In this document: in pieces, positions 8,632-16,374 of the stretch
How positions within the stretch are numbered: the first letter of the stretch is position 1
Layout of the letters: each line of letters starts with the position of its first letter
Assembly: GCF_000772105.1 (NCBI RefSeq)
Contig: NZ_CP009355.1
Coordinates: 1,488,001 to 1,552,000 of the forward strand
Source: Vibrio tubiashii ATCC 19109
Lineage (GTDB): Bacteria > Pseudomonadota > Gammaproteobacteria > Enterobacterales > Vibrionaceae
Direction: 5' to 3'
DNA length: 64,000 nucleotides
Translations under genes and position numbers: made by a program
The notes under the pieces: model-generated
Database searches by the model: none
The model's input: the letters and a program-made list of their open reading frames with translations, nothing else
Told to the model about the DNA's origin: nothing

Positions 8632-8646
8632 AGCAATTTTGTACAA
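8632..8646 (+). promoter_or_regulatory. Operator-like word AGCAATTTTGTACAA, copy 1
   Basis: The exact 15 bases recur at 9551-9565 in front of azlC. This copy lies in the lysE/araC divergent region, about 70 bases before the araC start. Binding by the AraC-type regulator encoded at 8714-9538 is inferred. Confidence 0.6.
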
Positions 8647-8713
8647 AAATAACTAAGGCCTATAAGCTAGACTGTGAGATCCGTAAATAGACATTAGAGC
8701 GCAAGGAAAGCTT

Positions 8714-9538
8714 ATGGCGAAAGGCGGTAAAGAATCAGCCAGATTTCATTTAGCCAGTGAGCTAGGTGGGCTTGAATTGTTAGATGCGAAATATACGCAT
8801 CAGAACTTCTCTCGTCATAGTCACGAGGGCTATACCATAGGTGTGATTGAGAAAGGGGCACAACGCTTTTATCGCACGGGAGGTAATCACATTGCCCCGC
8901 AAGACAGCATCATTTTAGTCAATGCAGATGAGGTTCATAACGGCCAAACGGCGACTGAAGGGGGATGGGAGTACAAGGCCATGTATCCATTACCTGAGCA
9001 GTTTGCTCAGCTTACGGAAGGACTCTCATCTGGCTCATCCATTCCTTACTTTCCTGAGCCCGTCGTTTATGACCCAGAGCTTGCACAGCAATTACGCTTA
9101 GTGTTTGACACTTTGGCCCAATCAGACAATAAGCTGCTTAGGGAAACATTGATCTATGGCACCTTAGTCAAACTCGTTTCGCGTCATAGCAAGTCGAAAC
9201 TCGATTGGGAGCCGAAGACACGCAGCCAGCGCCAGTTGTTGTTAGTTAAAGAATTTTTGGACGATTTCCCACAAGCAGATGTCAGCCTTGAGGATTTATC
9301 CAAGCTGGCGGGACTCAGCCCTTATTATCTTACGCGTAGTTTTCAAAAAGAGTTCGGCTTACCACCACACGCCTATCAGATCCAAGCCCGGCTCAGGGTA
9401 GCAAAACAGCTTCTCCGTCAAGGACTTAAGATTTCAGACGTTGCTCAGGAAACGGGGTTTCACGATCAAAGCCATTTCCATAGGCATTTCAAGCGTGCTT
9501 TAGGTGTCACGCCCAAACAGTTTATCGGCAAAGCATAG
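8714..9538 (+). CDS. AraC family regulator of the lysE/azlCD cluster
   Basis: 274 residues: an N-terminal cupin-type effector domain (about 20-150; HSHEGYTIGVIEKG) and a C-terminal double helix-turn-helix (about 175-270; LAGLSPYYLTRSFQKEFG and the signature ISDVAQETGFHDQSHFHRHF). AAGGAAAG precedes the ATG. Flanked by a LysE exporter and AzlCD, both amino-acid exporters; a 15-bp word repeated in front of both promoters is the probable binding site. I expect activation of export in response to an amino acid or analogue. Confidence 0.9.
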   Translation: MAKGGKESARFHLASELGGLELLDAKYTHQNFSRHSHEGYTIGVIEKGAQRFYRTGGNHIAPQDSIILVNADEVHNGQTATEGGWEYKAMYPLPEQFAQLTEGLSSGSSIPYFPEPVVYDPELAQQLRLVFDTLAQSDNKLLRETLIYGTLVKLVSRHSKSKLDWEPKTRSQRQLLLVKEFLDDFPQADVSLEDLSKLAGLSPYYLTRSFQKEFGLPPHAYQIQARLRVAKQLLRQGLKISDVAQETGFHDQSHFHRHFKRALGVTPKQFIGKA

Positions 9539-9550
9539 AGCGACAAACCC

Positions 9551-9565
9551 AGCAATTTTGTACAA
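9551..9565 (+). promoter_or_regulatory. Operator-like word AGCAATTTTGTACAA, copy 2
   Basis: Exact copy of 8632-8646, same orientation, about 60 bases before azlC. At that distance it could overlap or abut a -35 region, the usual place for an AraC-type activator. Confidence 0.6.
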
Positions 9566-9626
9566 GCCGATAGTACTTCCGTGTGAGTTAATACGAACAT
9601 TATCCATCACACTAAAAACAATAATT

Positions 9627-10346
9627 ATGAATACCATGACCTTCGAACAAGACAGACAACTCAGCCACTCTCAACTCTTTTGGCAAGGTACCCTTGCAAT
9701 GGTACCACTCAGTATTGCCGTTATCCCTTGGGGGCTGCTTGCAGGCTCATTTGCCATAGAATCTGGATTGACCGTTGTAGAGAGCCAAGCTTTATCAGCC
9801 ATCCTCTTTGCTGGATCTGCTCAGTTGGTCGCCACAGGGATGTTTAAAGCTGGCGCAACACTTGCGACCATGCTGCTCGCGATATTTTTTATCACCTCCA
9901 GGCATTTACTCTATAGCGTCTCAATGCGAGATAAAGTAAGCCCGCTTCCACTCAGGTGGAGGCTCGGACTCGGGTTTCTTTTAACAGATGAACTGTTTGC
10001 CATTTGCGGTCAACAATCTCAAAAGCAGTTTAATCGCTGGTACGCATTGGGAGCAGGACTGAGCTTTTATTTGTGTTGGAATCTCGCCACACTCGCAGGC
10101 ATTGTTGCAGGGAGCTATATCCCAGCTTTAAATGAATTAGGATTAGAGTTTGCTGTCGCAGCGACGTTTATCGCCATTGTCGTTCCCAACGTGAAATCTT
10201 CTCCGGTACTTCTTGCGGTCGCCGTTTCATTGGTCACGTCAGTCATTTGTTACGCCCAAGGAATCGAGTCAGGGCTAATGATCGCCAGCGTTGCAGGCAT
10301 GCTTGCGGGCTATTTTGCCGAATCGCTAAAAGGAGATAGCCAATGA
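9627..10346 (+). CDS. azlC: AzlC family branched-chain amino-acid exporter, large subunit
   Basis: Inner-membrane protein of about 239 residues, several helices, with the family-typical N-terminal segment PLSIAVIPWGLLAGSFA and AGSAQLVATGMF. Together with AzlD it exports branched-chain amino acids or analogues. I chose ATG at 9627, since the longer frame from 9504 runs through the end of araC. It overlaps azlD by four bases (ATGA). Confidence 0.88.
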   Translation: MNTMTFEQDRQLSHSQLFWQGTLAMVPLSIAVIPWGLLAGSFAIESGLTVVESQALSAILFAGSAQLVATGMFKAGATLATMLLAIFFITSRHLLYSVSMRDKVSPLPLRWRLGLGFLLTDELFAICGQQSQKQFNRWYALGAGLSFYLCWNLATLAGIVAGSYIPALNELGLEFAVAATFIAIVVPNVKSSPVLLAVAVSLVTSVICYAQGIESGLMIASVAGMLAGYFAESLKGDSQ

Positions 10347-10651
10347 TAATGCTGTCTATTCTAGCGATGACTGTGTTGGTTTTTGCGAGTCGATATCTTT
10401 TCTTAGAACCGCGCTTGCCTTTAAGGCTCAACCCTCAGGCTCAGCGACTACTGAAATACTCTAGCCCTGCCGTGTTGACCGCAATTTGGGCACCAATTGT
10501 CTTTATGCCAGAAAAACAGCTTTGGCTCTCGGCAGGTAACCCTTATTTGATTGGCGCAGTCATTGCGGCGTTTCTAGCTTGGAAAACCAAGAATGTTCTC
10601 TTAACAACCTTGGTCAGCATGGTGGTGTTTCTGTGCCTAAAACTGCTCTAG
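10343..10651 (+). CDS. azlD: AzlD family branched-chain amino-acid exporter, small subunit
   Basis: 102 residues, four short membrane helices, with the family-typical RYLFLEPRLPLRLNPQAQRLLKYSSPAVLTA. Partner of AzlC, with an ATGA overlap for coupled translation. Its stop codon overlaps the stop of the small convergent gene at 10648-10761. Confidence 0.88.
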   Translation: MIMLSILAMTVLVFASRYLFLEPRLPLRLNPQAQRLLKYSSPAVLTAIWAPIVFMPEKQLWLSAGNPYLIGAVIAAFLAWKTKNVLLTTLVSMVVFLCLKLL

Positions 10652-10761
10652 CCAAACAAGGCTGCGAGTAGGAGCAAAACAACCGCCATTATCGCCACGC
10701 ACTTAAGAAGTAGACCGACATTGTTGCTTCCACCTTTAGGCGCTTGATTACAACAACCCAT
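10648..10761 (-). CDS. 37-residue small membrane protein
   Basis: Reading the minus strand from ATG at 10761 gives 37 residues: a Cys-rich N-terminus MGCCNQAPKGG, then one hydrophobic helix VAIMAVVLLLLAALFG at the C-terminus. GGAGG lies about 8 bases before the ATG, within the right arm of a perfect 12-bp hairpin (10769-10796). Tail-to-tail with azlD, with overlapping stops. I recall similar short open frames in other vibrios but cannot verify. Function unknown; a tail-anchored small protein is one possibility. Confidence 0.65.
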   Translation of the reverse strand: MGCCNQAPKGGSNNVGLLLKCVAIMAVVLLLLAALFG

Positions 10762-10768
10762 AATAAAA

Positions 10769-10796
10769 ACCTCCAATTGAACTCTCAATTGGAGGT
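10769..10796 (-). terminator. Hairpin: fah terminator overlapping a ribosome site
   Basis: ACCTCCAATTGA and TCAATTGGAGGT are perfect 12-bp complements with a 4-base loop; on the minus strand the stem is followed by TTTTTA. It fits an intrinsic terminator for the FAH gene. The same right arm contains the GGAGG for the 37-aa gene. Confidence 0.75.
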
Positions 10797-10830
10797 TAAT
10801 CCTTGACCTAGGGGCAGAGTACAGCGTTAA

Positions 10831-11445
10831 TTATTGAGCAACCCACTCAATCTCTATCAGCGTTTTGTCACCGGACTTTAATCGAGCTAAGAACACATCG
10901 TCGGCATGCACTTCACCTACACCTTTTGGGGTACCGGTCATAATGATGTCACCATCGCACAAGGTGGTGTAACTCTTGAGCTCTTCAACAATCACTGCTG
11001 GCGAATAAATCATTTGTTTCACCGAGCCTTTTTGAACACGGACGCAATTGATAAACAGTTCAATTTCTAATGACTCTATCTCTAACCCCACTAACGGGAC
11101 AAAACGACTAAACACCGCTGAGCCATCAAAAGCTTTTGCGCGCTCCCAAGGTAAGCCCTTTTCTTTTAAACGAGATTGTAGAGCGCGCTTGGTTAAATCG
11201 AGTCCAACACCCACCGCAGACAATTTGCCTTGCTTAACGATAAAGCAGATTTCGCCTTCATAGTGGAGCCTCTCTTGATGAAAGGAGCTCAGGTTAGAGG
11301 CAATCGAGGATGGCGGTTTGGAGAACACCACCATTTGCTCAGGAACGGAATTGTTCAGCTCTTGGATATGTTCTAAATAGTTACGACCAACACATAGAAT
11401 CTTGCTTGGCTCAACCAAAGCCTCTCCAAGTTTTACTGAACTCAT
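10831..11445 (-). CDS. Fumarylacetoacetate hydrolase family protein
   Basis: 204 residues, the compact FAH/YcgM type that acts on acylpyruvates or oxaloacetate in the cytoplasm. Visible motifs: ILCVGRNYLEHIQE at the N-terminus, HYEGEICFIV (metal-binding Glu residues), and IIMTGTPKGVG near the C-terminus. Stand-alone transcription with its own terminator. The exact substrate cannot be deduced from sequence. Confidence 0.88.
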   Translation of the reverse strand: MSSVKLGEALVEPSKILCVGRNYLEHIQELNNSVPEQMVVFSKPPSSIASNLSSFHQERLHYEGEICFIVKQGKLSAVGVGLDLTKRALQSRLKEKGLPWERAKAFDGSAVFSRFVPLVGLEIESLEIELFINCVRVQKGSVKQMIYSPAVIVEELKSYTTLCDGDIIMTGTPKGVGEVHADDVFLARLKSGDKTLIEIEWVAQ

Positions 11446-11572
11446 GCCACCATCCCTGACGTAATTTAAGAAGTGAGTATTCTAAGCTAAGTGGCTAATA
11501 AAAAAACGATTTGGTTGCAAAATTAAGAACTCATACCCAATTTATTGGAGTATCACTCATCAGAATAGAAAA

Positions 11573-11598
11573 ACGCCTATCCAATCCCGAATAGGCGT
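11573..11598 (-). terminator. Porin gene terminator
   Basis: On the minus strand ACGCCTAT and ATAGGCGT pair with a 10-base loop, followed by TTTTCTATT, 37 bases after the porin stop. Confidence 0.75.
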
Positions 11599-11634
11599 CA
11601 ACACGATAGATGTGTTAAGGCAGTAGATTCTTAG

Positions 11635-12663
11635 TTATAGGAAGTAACGTGCACCAAATGTCCAGAAGTCTTCCTCTTTCTTTTTAATATCATTCCCTAA
11701 ATCAAACTGGTATCCAGCGAATCCAACTAGATTAGGAGTGAAACTATATTCGGCTTGAAGCGCAGACTGGCTGTATTGAGTTTTCTTCGCCTTATCGTCA
11801 ATTTCTGCTTCATAGTTAACGCTGAGATTTAGGCCGTTACCCAATGCATAAGCCATCAAAATCTCATATTCATCACTTTCTGCAAAGCCGTTCATGTTTT
11901 CATTCATGGCGTATACGACCGCAGAATACAAGCCATCACCGTATGAACCTGAACTAAAGGCAAATGCATGTGAATTAGCGTCAACTTTGTCTACATCACC
12001 GCCGTTGTATACATAGCCTAATTTGAAGCCGTACATACTTAGCGCTAAAGCGACTTGCCCGCGAGCATCATACTCTTGAGTTGCACGTGTAACAGTAACG
12101 GCGCCATCACCAGTAGAGCTCGTCTCAGTGGAGTCTGAGTGTTTACCCTGCCACCCGAGCCCAATACTCAAATTGGCCATATCAGCTAAATCGAAAGCAT
12201 TACGATAACTCACCATACCCTCGGCACGCCCTGTACCTAGGTTGTAATGATCGTCGTATAGGAAGTCGTTGGCAAAAGCGATAGGTTGGTCAGCGACTCC
12301 GGCCACATCATAATATGGAGACCACTGCGTACCGACGACGGCTCGTCCGAACTGTTCGTGTGTGACACCAAGATAGCCTAGTCGAGTTTTAAAGGAAGTA
12401 TCTCCTCCATCAAGGTAATTGAGTTGCCATTCACCTTTAGCATCAACCGTGACATCACCGACTTCTTGAGTGCCCGAAACATTGAGTCGTGGAGAAACAG
12501 AATGAACTTCTACTTCGTCACTAGATTTATACTCACCAATCCCTACATCAACATAACCACCGATTGAGAGAGTAGAGCCTTCACTGCTGTATATTTCTGC
12601 TGCGAAAGCGTTAGTACCACATGCTGCTGCCGCGATAGAGACGGCTAATAATTTAATGTTCAT
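11635..12663 (-). CDS. Gram-negative porin (OmpC/OmpU-like)
   Basis: 342-residue outer-membrane beta-barrel for passive diffusion of small solutes. Signal peptide MNIKLLAVSIAAAACGTNAFA, then GSTLSIGGYVDVGIG, alternating barrel strands, and a C-terminal aromatic strand ending FGARYFL. The segment GYLGVTHEQFGRAVVGTQWSPYYDV corresponds to the usual constriction-loop region of porins. Single gene with its own terminator; the promoter lies in the long upstream region. Confidence 0.9.
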   Translation of the reverse strand: MNIKLLAVSIAAAACGTNAFAAEIYSSEGSTLSIGGYVDVGIGEYKSSDEVEVHSVSPRLNVSGTQEVGDVTVDAKGEWQLNYLDGGDTSFKTRLGYLGVTHEQFGRAVVGTQWSPYYDVAGVADQPIAFANDFLYDDHYNLGTGRAEGMVSYRNAFDLADMANLSIGLGWQGKHSDSTETSSTGDGAVTVTRATQEYDARGQVALALSMYGFKLGYVYNGGDVDKVDANSHAFAFSSGSYGDGLYSAVVYAMNENMNGFAESDEYEILMAYALGNGLNLSVNYEAEIDDKAKKTQYSQSALQAEYSFTPNLVGFAGYQFDLGNDIKKKEEDFWTFGARYFL

Positions 12664-13019
12664 AACGTATGTCCGTATTGGGTTAAACCATGTCCGAATT
12701 AGTGCTCAAAGACTAAAAACTGCGCGAACACCTAAAACGTAGTAGGTAAAACTCAAAAATGAAGTGCAACTAAGCACTTATGAACAAATAAAACTTGTCA
12801 CAACGTAACACTGAAAACTATCAATTAATCATAAGTATTTGTAATATCTATTATTTATCCATACATCTAAGGCATGAATCATTTGCACGATCAAGTTCAC
12901 ACTTTTGTAAATTTAAACGGAACTTTTCCCAAAAAGAAAAAATCCCCCGATAATTGGTTATCCAACTATTGGGGGAAATTCAATGTTTGCTAGGCAATAC
13001 AGCTAAGTTACGAGTGCAA
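12664..13019. other. Intergenic region upstream of the porin gene
   Basis: 356 bases contain the porin promoter region (AT-rich, 12664-12930) and the terminator of the TonB receptor gene (12943-12976). I see no open frame with a ribosome site and no operator that I can name. Confidence 0.5.
12943..12976 (-). terminator. Terminator of the TonB receptor gene
   Basis: On the minus strand TCCCCCAATAGTTGG and CCAATTATCGGGGGA pair almost fully and are followed by TTTTTTC. Confidence 0.8.
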
Positions 13020-15170
13020 TTAGAAGTCGTATTTAACGTTCAACTCTACACTTTGCTCCGCGCCAAACCAGCAGTTCGTTTTATCGAAACAGGTGTAGTA
13101 CTCCTTATCAAACAAGTTATTCACAACTAGGTTTGCGTGTGCGCCAGAAAGAGCCTCACTCATGTTGCCAAGTTCATAGCCCACTGACAGATCAACCACG
13201 GTGTAAGATGGCACTTTGCCCTGTGTGTTTGATGCATCCATCTGCATTTCACCCATGTAGCGAGCACCACCACCAAGTCTCATTCCCGACAATACGCCTG
13301 AATAGACGTAGTAGTTAGTCCACAGAGTCGCACTATGATCAGGAACATAAATTGGCGTTGTTCCGACTGAGTTCTGGTCAAGTGCCTCTGTCACTTTCAT
13401 ATCTATGTAAGTGTATGACGCCTGAACATCCCAGTTTTCCGTTAAGTCTGCACGTCCTTCTAGCTCTAAACCTTGCGAACGCACTTTTCCAACTTGGATT
13501 TTATCTCTATATGTTGGATCAGCTGGATCGGCAACGATGCTGTCATTCTTCGTAATAGTGAAGTAAGAAGCGGTGAGGCTTTTCGACATATCTGGTGACA
13601 TGTACTTAATACCCACTTCAAACTGTTCTCCCGTTTGCGGTTTAAACGAATTGCCTTTGGAATCTGTGCCTGCGGCAGGCTCAAAGCTGGTCGCAAAGCT
13701 TGCAAACGGTGATACACCGTTAGCTAACTCATACAGGGCACCAACTCGGTAAGAGAACTGATTGTGGTCAGATTTTTCGGTCCCATCACCTAGAGGATTA
13801 GAACTCACTTTTTTATCACTAGACTTAAACAAGTCATAACGACCTCCAGCAAGCAGTACTAAGTTGTCATAGCGCATTTGATCTTGGAAATAGAAACCTG
13901 TCTGAGAGTATGAAATATCATGGTTTTCTTTGTAGACCTCTTTAATCTGGCTGCGATCTAAGAGATTGTTATTTGGTTTATAGGCATTGAAGCCATAAAA
14001 ACCTGCGTTTGCAGAGTACTCTTTATACAAAGAGTCACCAGTCAGATCTTGATAATCAATTCCGAGCAGTAAGTTATGTTCCCAGTCACCAGTAACAACT
14101 AAACCAGAAAGTTGGTTGTCAATCACATAGCTTTTCGAACTTTCATTTGTAGAGTAGATACTTCTTGTTAACTGACCAGTTGATGCATTAAATCCTGTGC
14201 CTCGATGATAAGTATTCTCTTGGTAGAGAGACGCATCCATATAACGTGCATTCTGTAAGAACGACCAACCATTACTAAACTCATGGTTAATTTTGTAGCC
14301 AAGCATAAACACGTCACGCTCAAACTTGCTCCAGTTCTCATCGCCCATTGACACTGACGGAGATTGCGCTTTCAGCACTTCCAATGGCATAGATGAGTTA
14401 ATACCCATGGCAGGATCTTTCTGGTAGTACATGTTGAAATTAATCAATGTACGGTCAGTGACTTGCCAATCTAGTGATGGCGCAAAGACATAACGCTCCT
14501 CTTCGGCGCCATTAACTTGGCTATCTTGCTTACGCGCTAAAGCAACCAATCGGTATGAAAAATCGCTATCAGCAATCTGACCTGCTGAGTCGATAGAAGC
14601 TTCGACTAGATTACGCGATCCTGTTGCAAGGCCTACTGAAGTGCGATCTTCCACTTGTGGATTTTTGGCAATGATGTTCACCATCCCACCTGGTGGCATT
14701 GAACCGTAAAGAACAGATGTCGGCCCTTTAAACACTTCGATTTGCTGAATAGCAATTGGATCAATTTGAGGCTGTAGGTTCCAACCAGGTAAGTAAGGTA
14801 ATACCAGACCATCGTAGTAACTTACGTTGTTTGTATTGAAACCTCGGATAGAGAAGTTGTCATACATGGTGACTGCCGCACCTTTTTGTTCAGTGACCAC
14901 ACCCGGTGCGTAACGCAATGCTTGAGAAACAGATTTAACACCACGTTGTTCGAGCAACTCCCCTTCAATGACCGTTATACCTTGCGGGGTTTCCTCAGGC
15001 TCCAAGGCCGTTTTCGTTGCGGTATTACGATAGGCTTTGCCCATTACCGTAATGGTTTCGAGTTGGGTTGTGTCTTGTTTTGTCTCGTCCGCTGCTAAAA
15101 CTGGATGTGAAAAGGCGGTCAGCAGCGCCAATGAAAGGGTTGAGCGCTTAAAATAGGTTGGAGTTGTCAT
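13020..15170 (-). CDS. TonB-dependent siderophore receptor (FhuA-like)
   Basis: Outer-membrane gated barrel that imports ferric siderophores. 716 residues from ATG at 15170 (GAGGGA ribosome site). Signal peptide, then the TonB-box-like ETITVMG, a plug domain (about 50-155; TPQGITVIEGE, YAPGVVTEQKG, SIRGFNTNN, VFKGPTSVLYGSMPPGGMVN), and a 22-strand barrel ending LNVKYDF. The plug pattern is of the ferrichrome/hydroxamate siderophore class; the ligand is not certain. Fur-like box in its upstream region, AraC regulator next upstream. No ABC permease genes accompany it. Confidence 0.92.
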   Translation of the reverse strand: MTTPTYFKRSTLSLALLTAFSHPVLAADETKQDTTQLETITVMGKAYRNTATKTALEPEETPQGITVIEGELLEQRGVKSVSQALRYAPGVVTEQKGAAVTMYDNFSIRGFNTNNVSYYDGLVLPYLPGWNLQPQIDPIAIQQIEVFKGPTSVLYGSMPPGGMVNIIAKNPQVEDRTSVGLATGSRNLVEASIDSAGQIADSDFSYRLVALARKQDSQVNGAEEERYVFAPSLDWQVTDRTLINFNMYYQKDPAMGINSSMPLEVLKAQSPSVSMGDENWSKFERDVFMLGYKINHEFSNGWSFLQNARYMDASLYQENTYHRGTGFNASTGQLTRSIYSTNESSKSYVIDNQLSGLVVTGDWEHNLLLGIDYQDLTGDSLYKEYSANAGFYGFNAYKPNNNLLDRSQIKEVYKENHDISYSQTGFYFQDQMRYDNLVLLAGGRYDLFKSSDKKVSSNPLGDGTEKSDHNQFSYRVGALYELANGVSPFASFATSFEPAAGTDSKGNSFKPQTGEQFEVGIKYMSPDMSKSLTASYFTITKNDSIVADPADPTYRDKIQVGKVRSQGLELEGRADLTENWDVQASYTYIDMKVTEALDQNSVGTTPIYVPDHSATLWTNYYVYSGVLSGMRLGGGARYMGEMQMDASNTQGKVPSYTVVDLSVGYELGNMSEALSGAHANLVVNNLFDKEYYTCFDKTNCWFGAEQSVELNVKYDF

Positions 15171-15202
15171 GATTCCCTCAAATACCAATGCTTTTTCTAA
15201 TT

Positions 15203-15221
15203 AAGAATAAATATCATTTGC
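15203..15221. promoter_or_regulatory. Fur box candidate before the TonB receptor
   Basis: 13 of 19 positions agree with the Fur consensus (my count), 33 bases before the start codon. Weaker than the other two boxes, but the gene is a siderophore receptor. Confidence 0.45.
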
Positions 15222-15310
15222 ATTGTACGAATCTAATAAGAAGAAAGTTAACAATTTGGTGCATCTTTATCAGATTTACTCATTTAACTATCAACAGTAA
15301 GCAGACTGGC

Positions 15311-16234
15311 CTAGAGAGAATCAGCAATAGGTACCCAATACTCCATTTCTGCCTCGTCAGATAAATGGTCATATTGCGCAGGGTAACATTCCAGCTCAAA
15401 ACCATCGACGCCCCTGTAACCAGAGTTAGGCAGCCAATGAATAACAAACCACTCTAGGGTTTTAGGTAGGTTAGCCACAGGCCCCTTATGTTTGATAACG
15501 GCATAGGTTTGGCTAGGGACAGAGAGGGTATCAAGTTGGTCTGATATCAATGAAGGTAACTGAGGATAAAGTGGCATTTCACCCAATTCAACACCGGCCC
15601 AATAGTGGATATTACTGCCATCAAAGTGGCTGTGGGTTACATCAATCACACCCATAGCAGGTAAACGCTCTGAGGTACTGCTAGCGACTGTCTCTTCAAG
15701 CTTGCGCCAAAGCTGCGGGACTTTCTGTTGAAAGTCAGGGGTAATCGAAAACAAGCCATGAATCTCACCATGAATACCTTTGAGTAAAAAGCTACTCTTC
15801 GACTCAACTCTTACCTCAACAAAGCTCGCAACTAGCGCACAGTTTCTCTCGGCTGGGTTTTCTATCGGCTTACGTAGTCCTGTTCTGAGTCCTAACTTAC
15901 GGTAGGCTCTCGGGCTCATGCCGAATTTCTGTTTAAACGAGCGACTAAAACTGATCTCTGAACTAAAACCAAGTGATAAACCAATATCAATCACACGCTC
16001 TGAGGTATCCAGAAGCTGCTCTGCAGCGCTACTCAACTTTAACTCTCGCACATAACTAGCAACAGAAAGTCCTGTTTCAGCTTGAAAAACGCGTTGCAGT
16101 TGCCAACGAGACCAACAGCTTTGTTGGGCGAGTTCATCCAAACCTAGCGGCAAGTGTAAGTGAGAATGGATGTAAGACAGCAGTTTACTGACTCGATTAA
16201 ACCCATTTGAAAATCGCTCGATACTGTTATCCAT
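15311..16234 (-). CDS. AraC family regulator with GyrI-like effector domain
   Basis: About 307 residues. N-terminal double helix-turn-helix (about 10-115; LSYIHSHLHLPLGLDELA, then VIDIGLSLGFSSEISFSRSF) and a C-terminal GyrI-like small-molecule domain (about 140-305; WFVIHWLPNSGYRGVDGFELECYP). Architecture as in Rob/SoxS-type regulators with an AraC effector-binding domain. Start taken at ATG 16234; a GTG at 16267 is possible. Co-oriented with the TonB receptor 140 bases downstream, and a strong Fur-like box lies upstream, so it probably activates siderophore uptake under iron limitation. Confidence 0.88.
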   Translation of the reverse strand: MDNSIERFSNGFNRVSKLLSYIHSHLHLPLGLDELAQQSCWSRWQLQRVFQAETGLSVASYVRELKLSSAAEQLLDTSERVIDIGLSLGFSSEISFSRSFKQKFGMSPRAYRKLGLRTGLRKPIENPAERNCALVASFVEVRVESKSSFLLKGIHGEIHGLFSITPDFQQKVPQLWRKLEETVASSTSERLPAMGVIDVTHSHFDGSNIHYWAGVELGEMPLYPQLPSLISDQLDTLSVPSQTYAVIKHKGPVANLPKTLEWFVIHWLPNSGYRGVDGFELECYPAQYDHLSDEAEMEYWVPIADSL

Positions 16235-16283
16235 TGGATTCCCACTCTTTGCCTTTAGATGAATCACGGATAGTATCAGAAAT

Positions 16284-16302
16284 GTTAATGAGAATTAATA
16301 TC
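16284..16302. promoter_or_regulatory. Fur box candidate before the AraC gene
   Basis: 15 of 19 positions agree with the Fur consensus (my count), about 50 bases upstream of the AraC start. Confidence 0.6.
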
Positions 16303-16330
16303 TGCGGAGTATCATAACCCTATACAACAA

Positions 16331-16355
16331 CGCCTCGGCAATGATGGCCGAGGCG
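16331..16355 (-). terminator. Hairpin after the alkylsulfatase gene
   Basis: CGCCTCGGC and GCCGAGGCG are perfect 9-bp complements with a 7-base loop. The T-run on the minus strand is interrupted (GTTGTTGT), so a weak intrinsic terminator. Confidence 0.6.
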
Positions 16356-16374
16356 CTTGTGTTGGCGTTAATCG

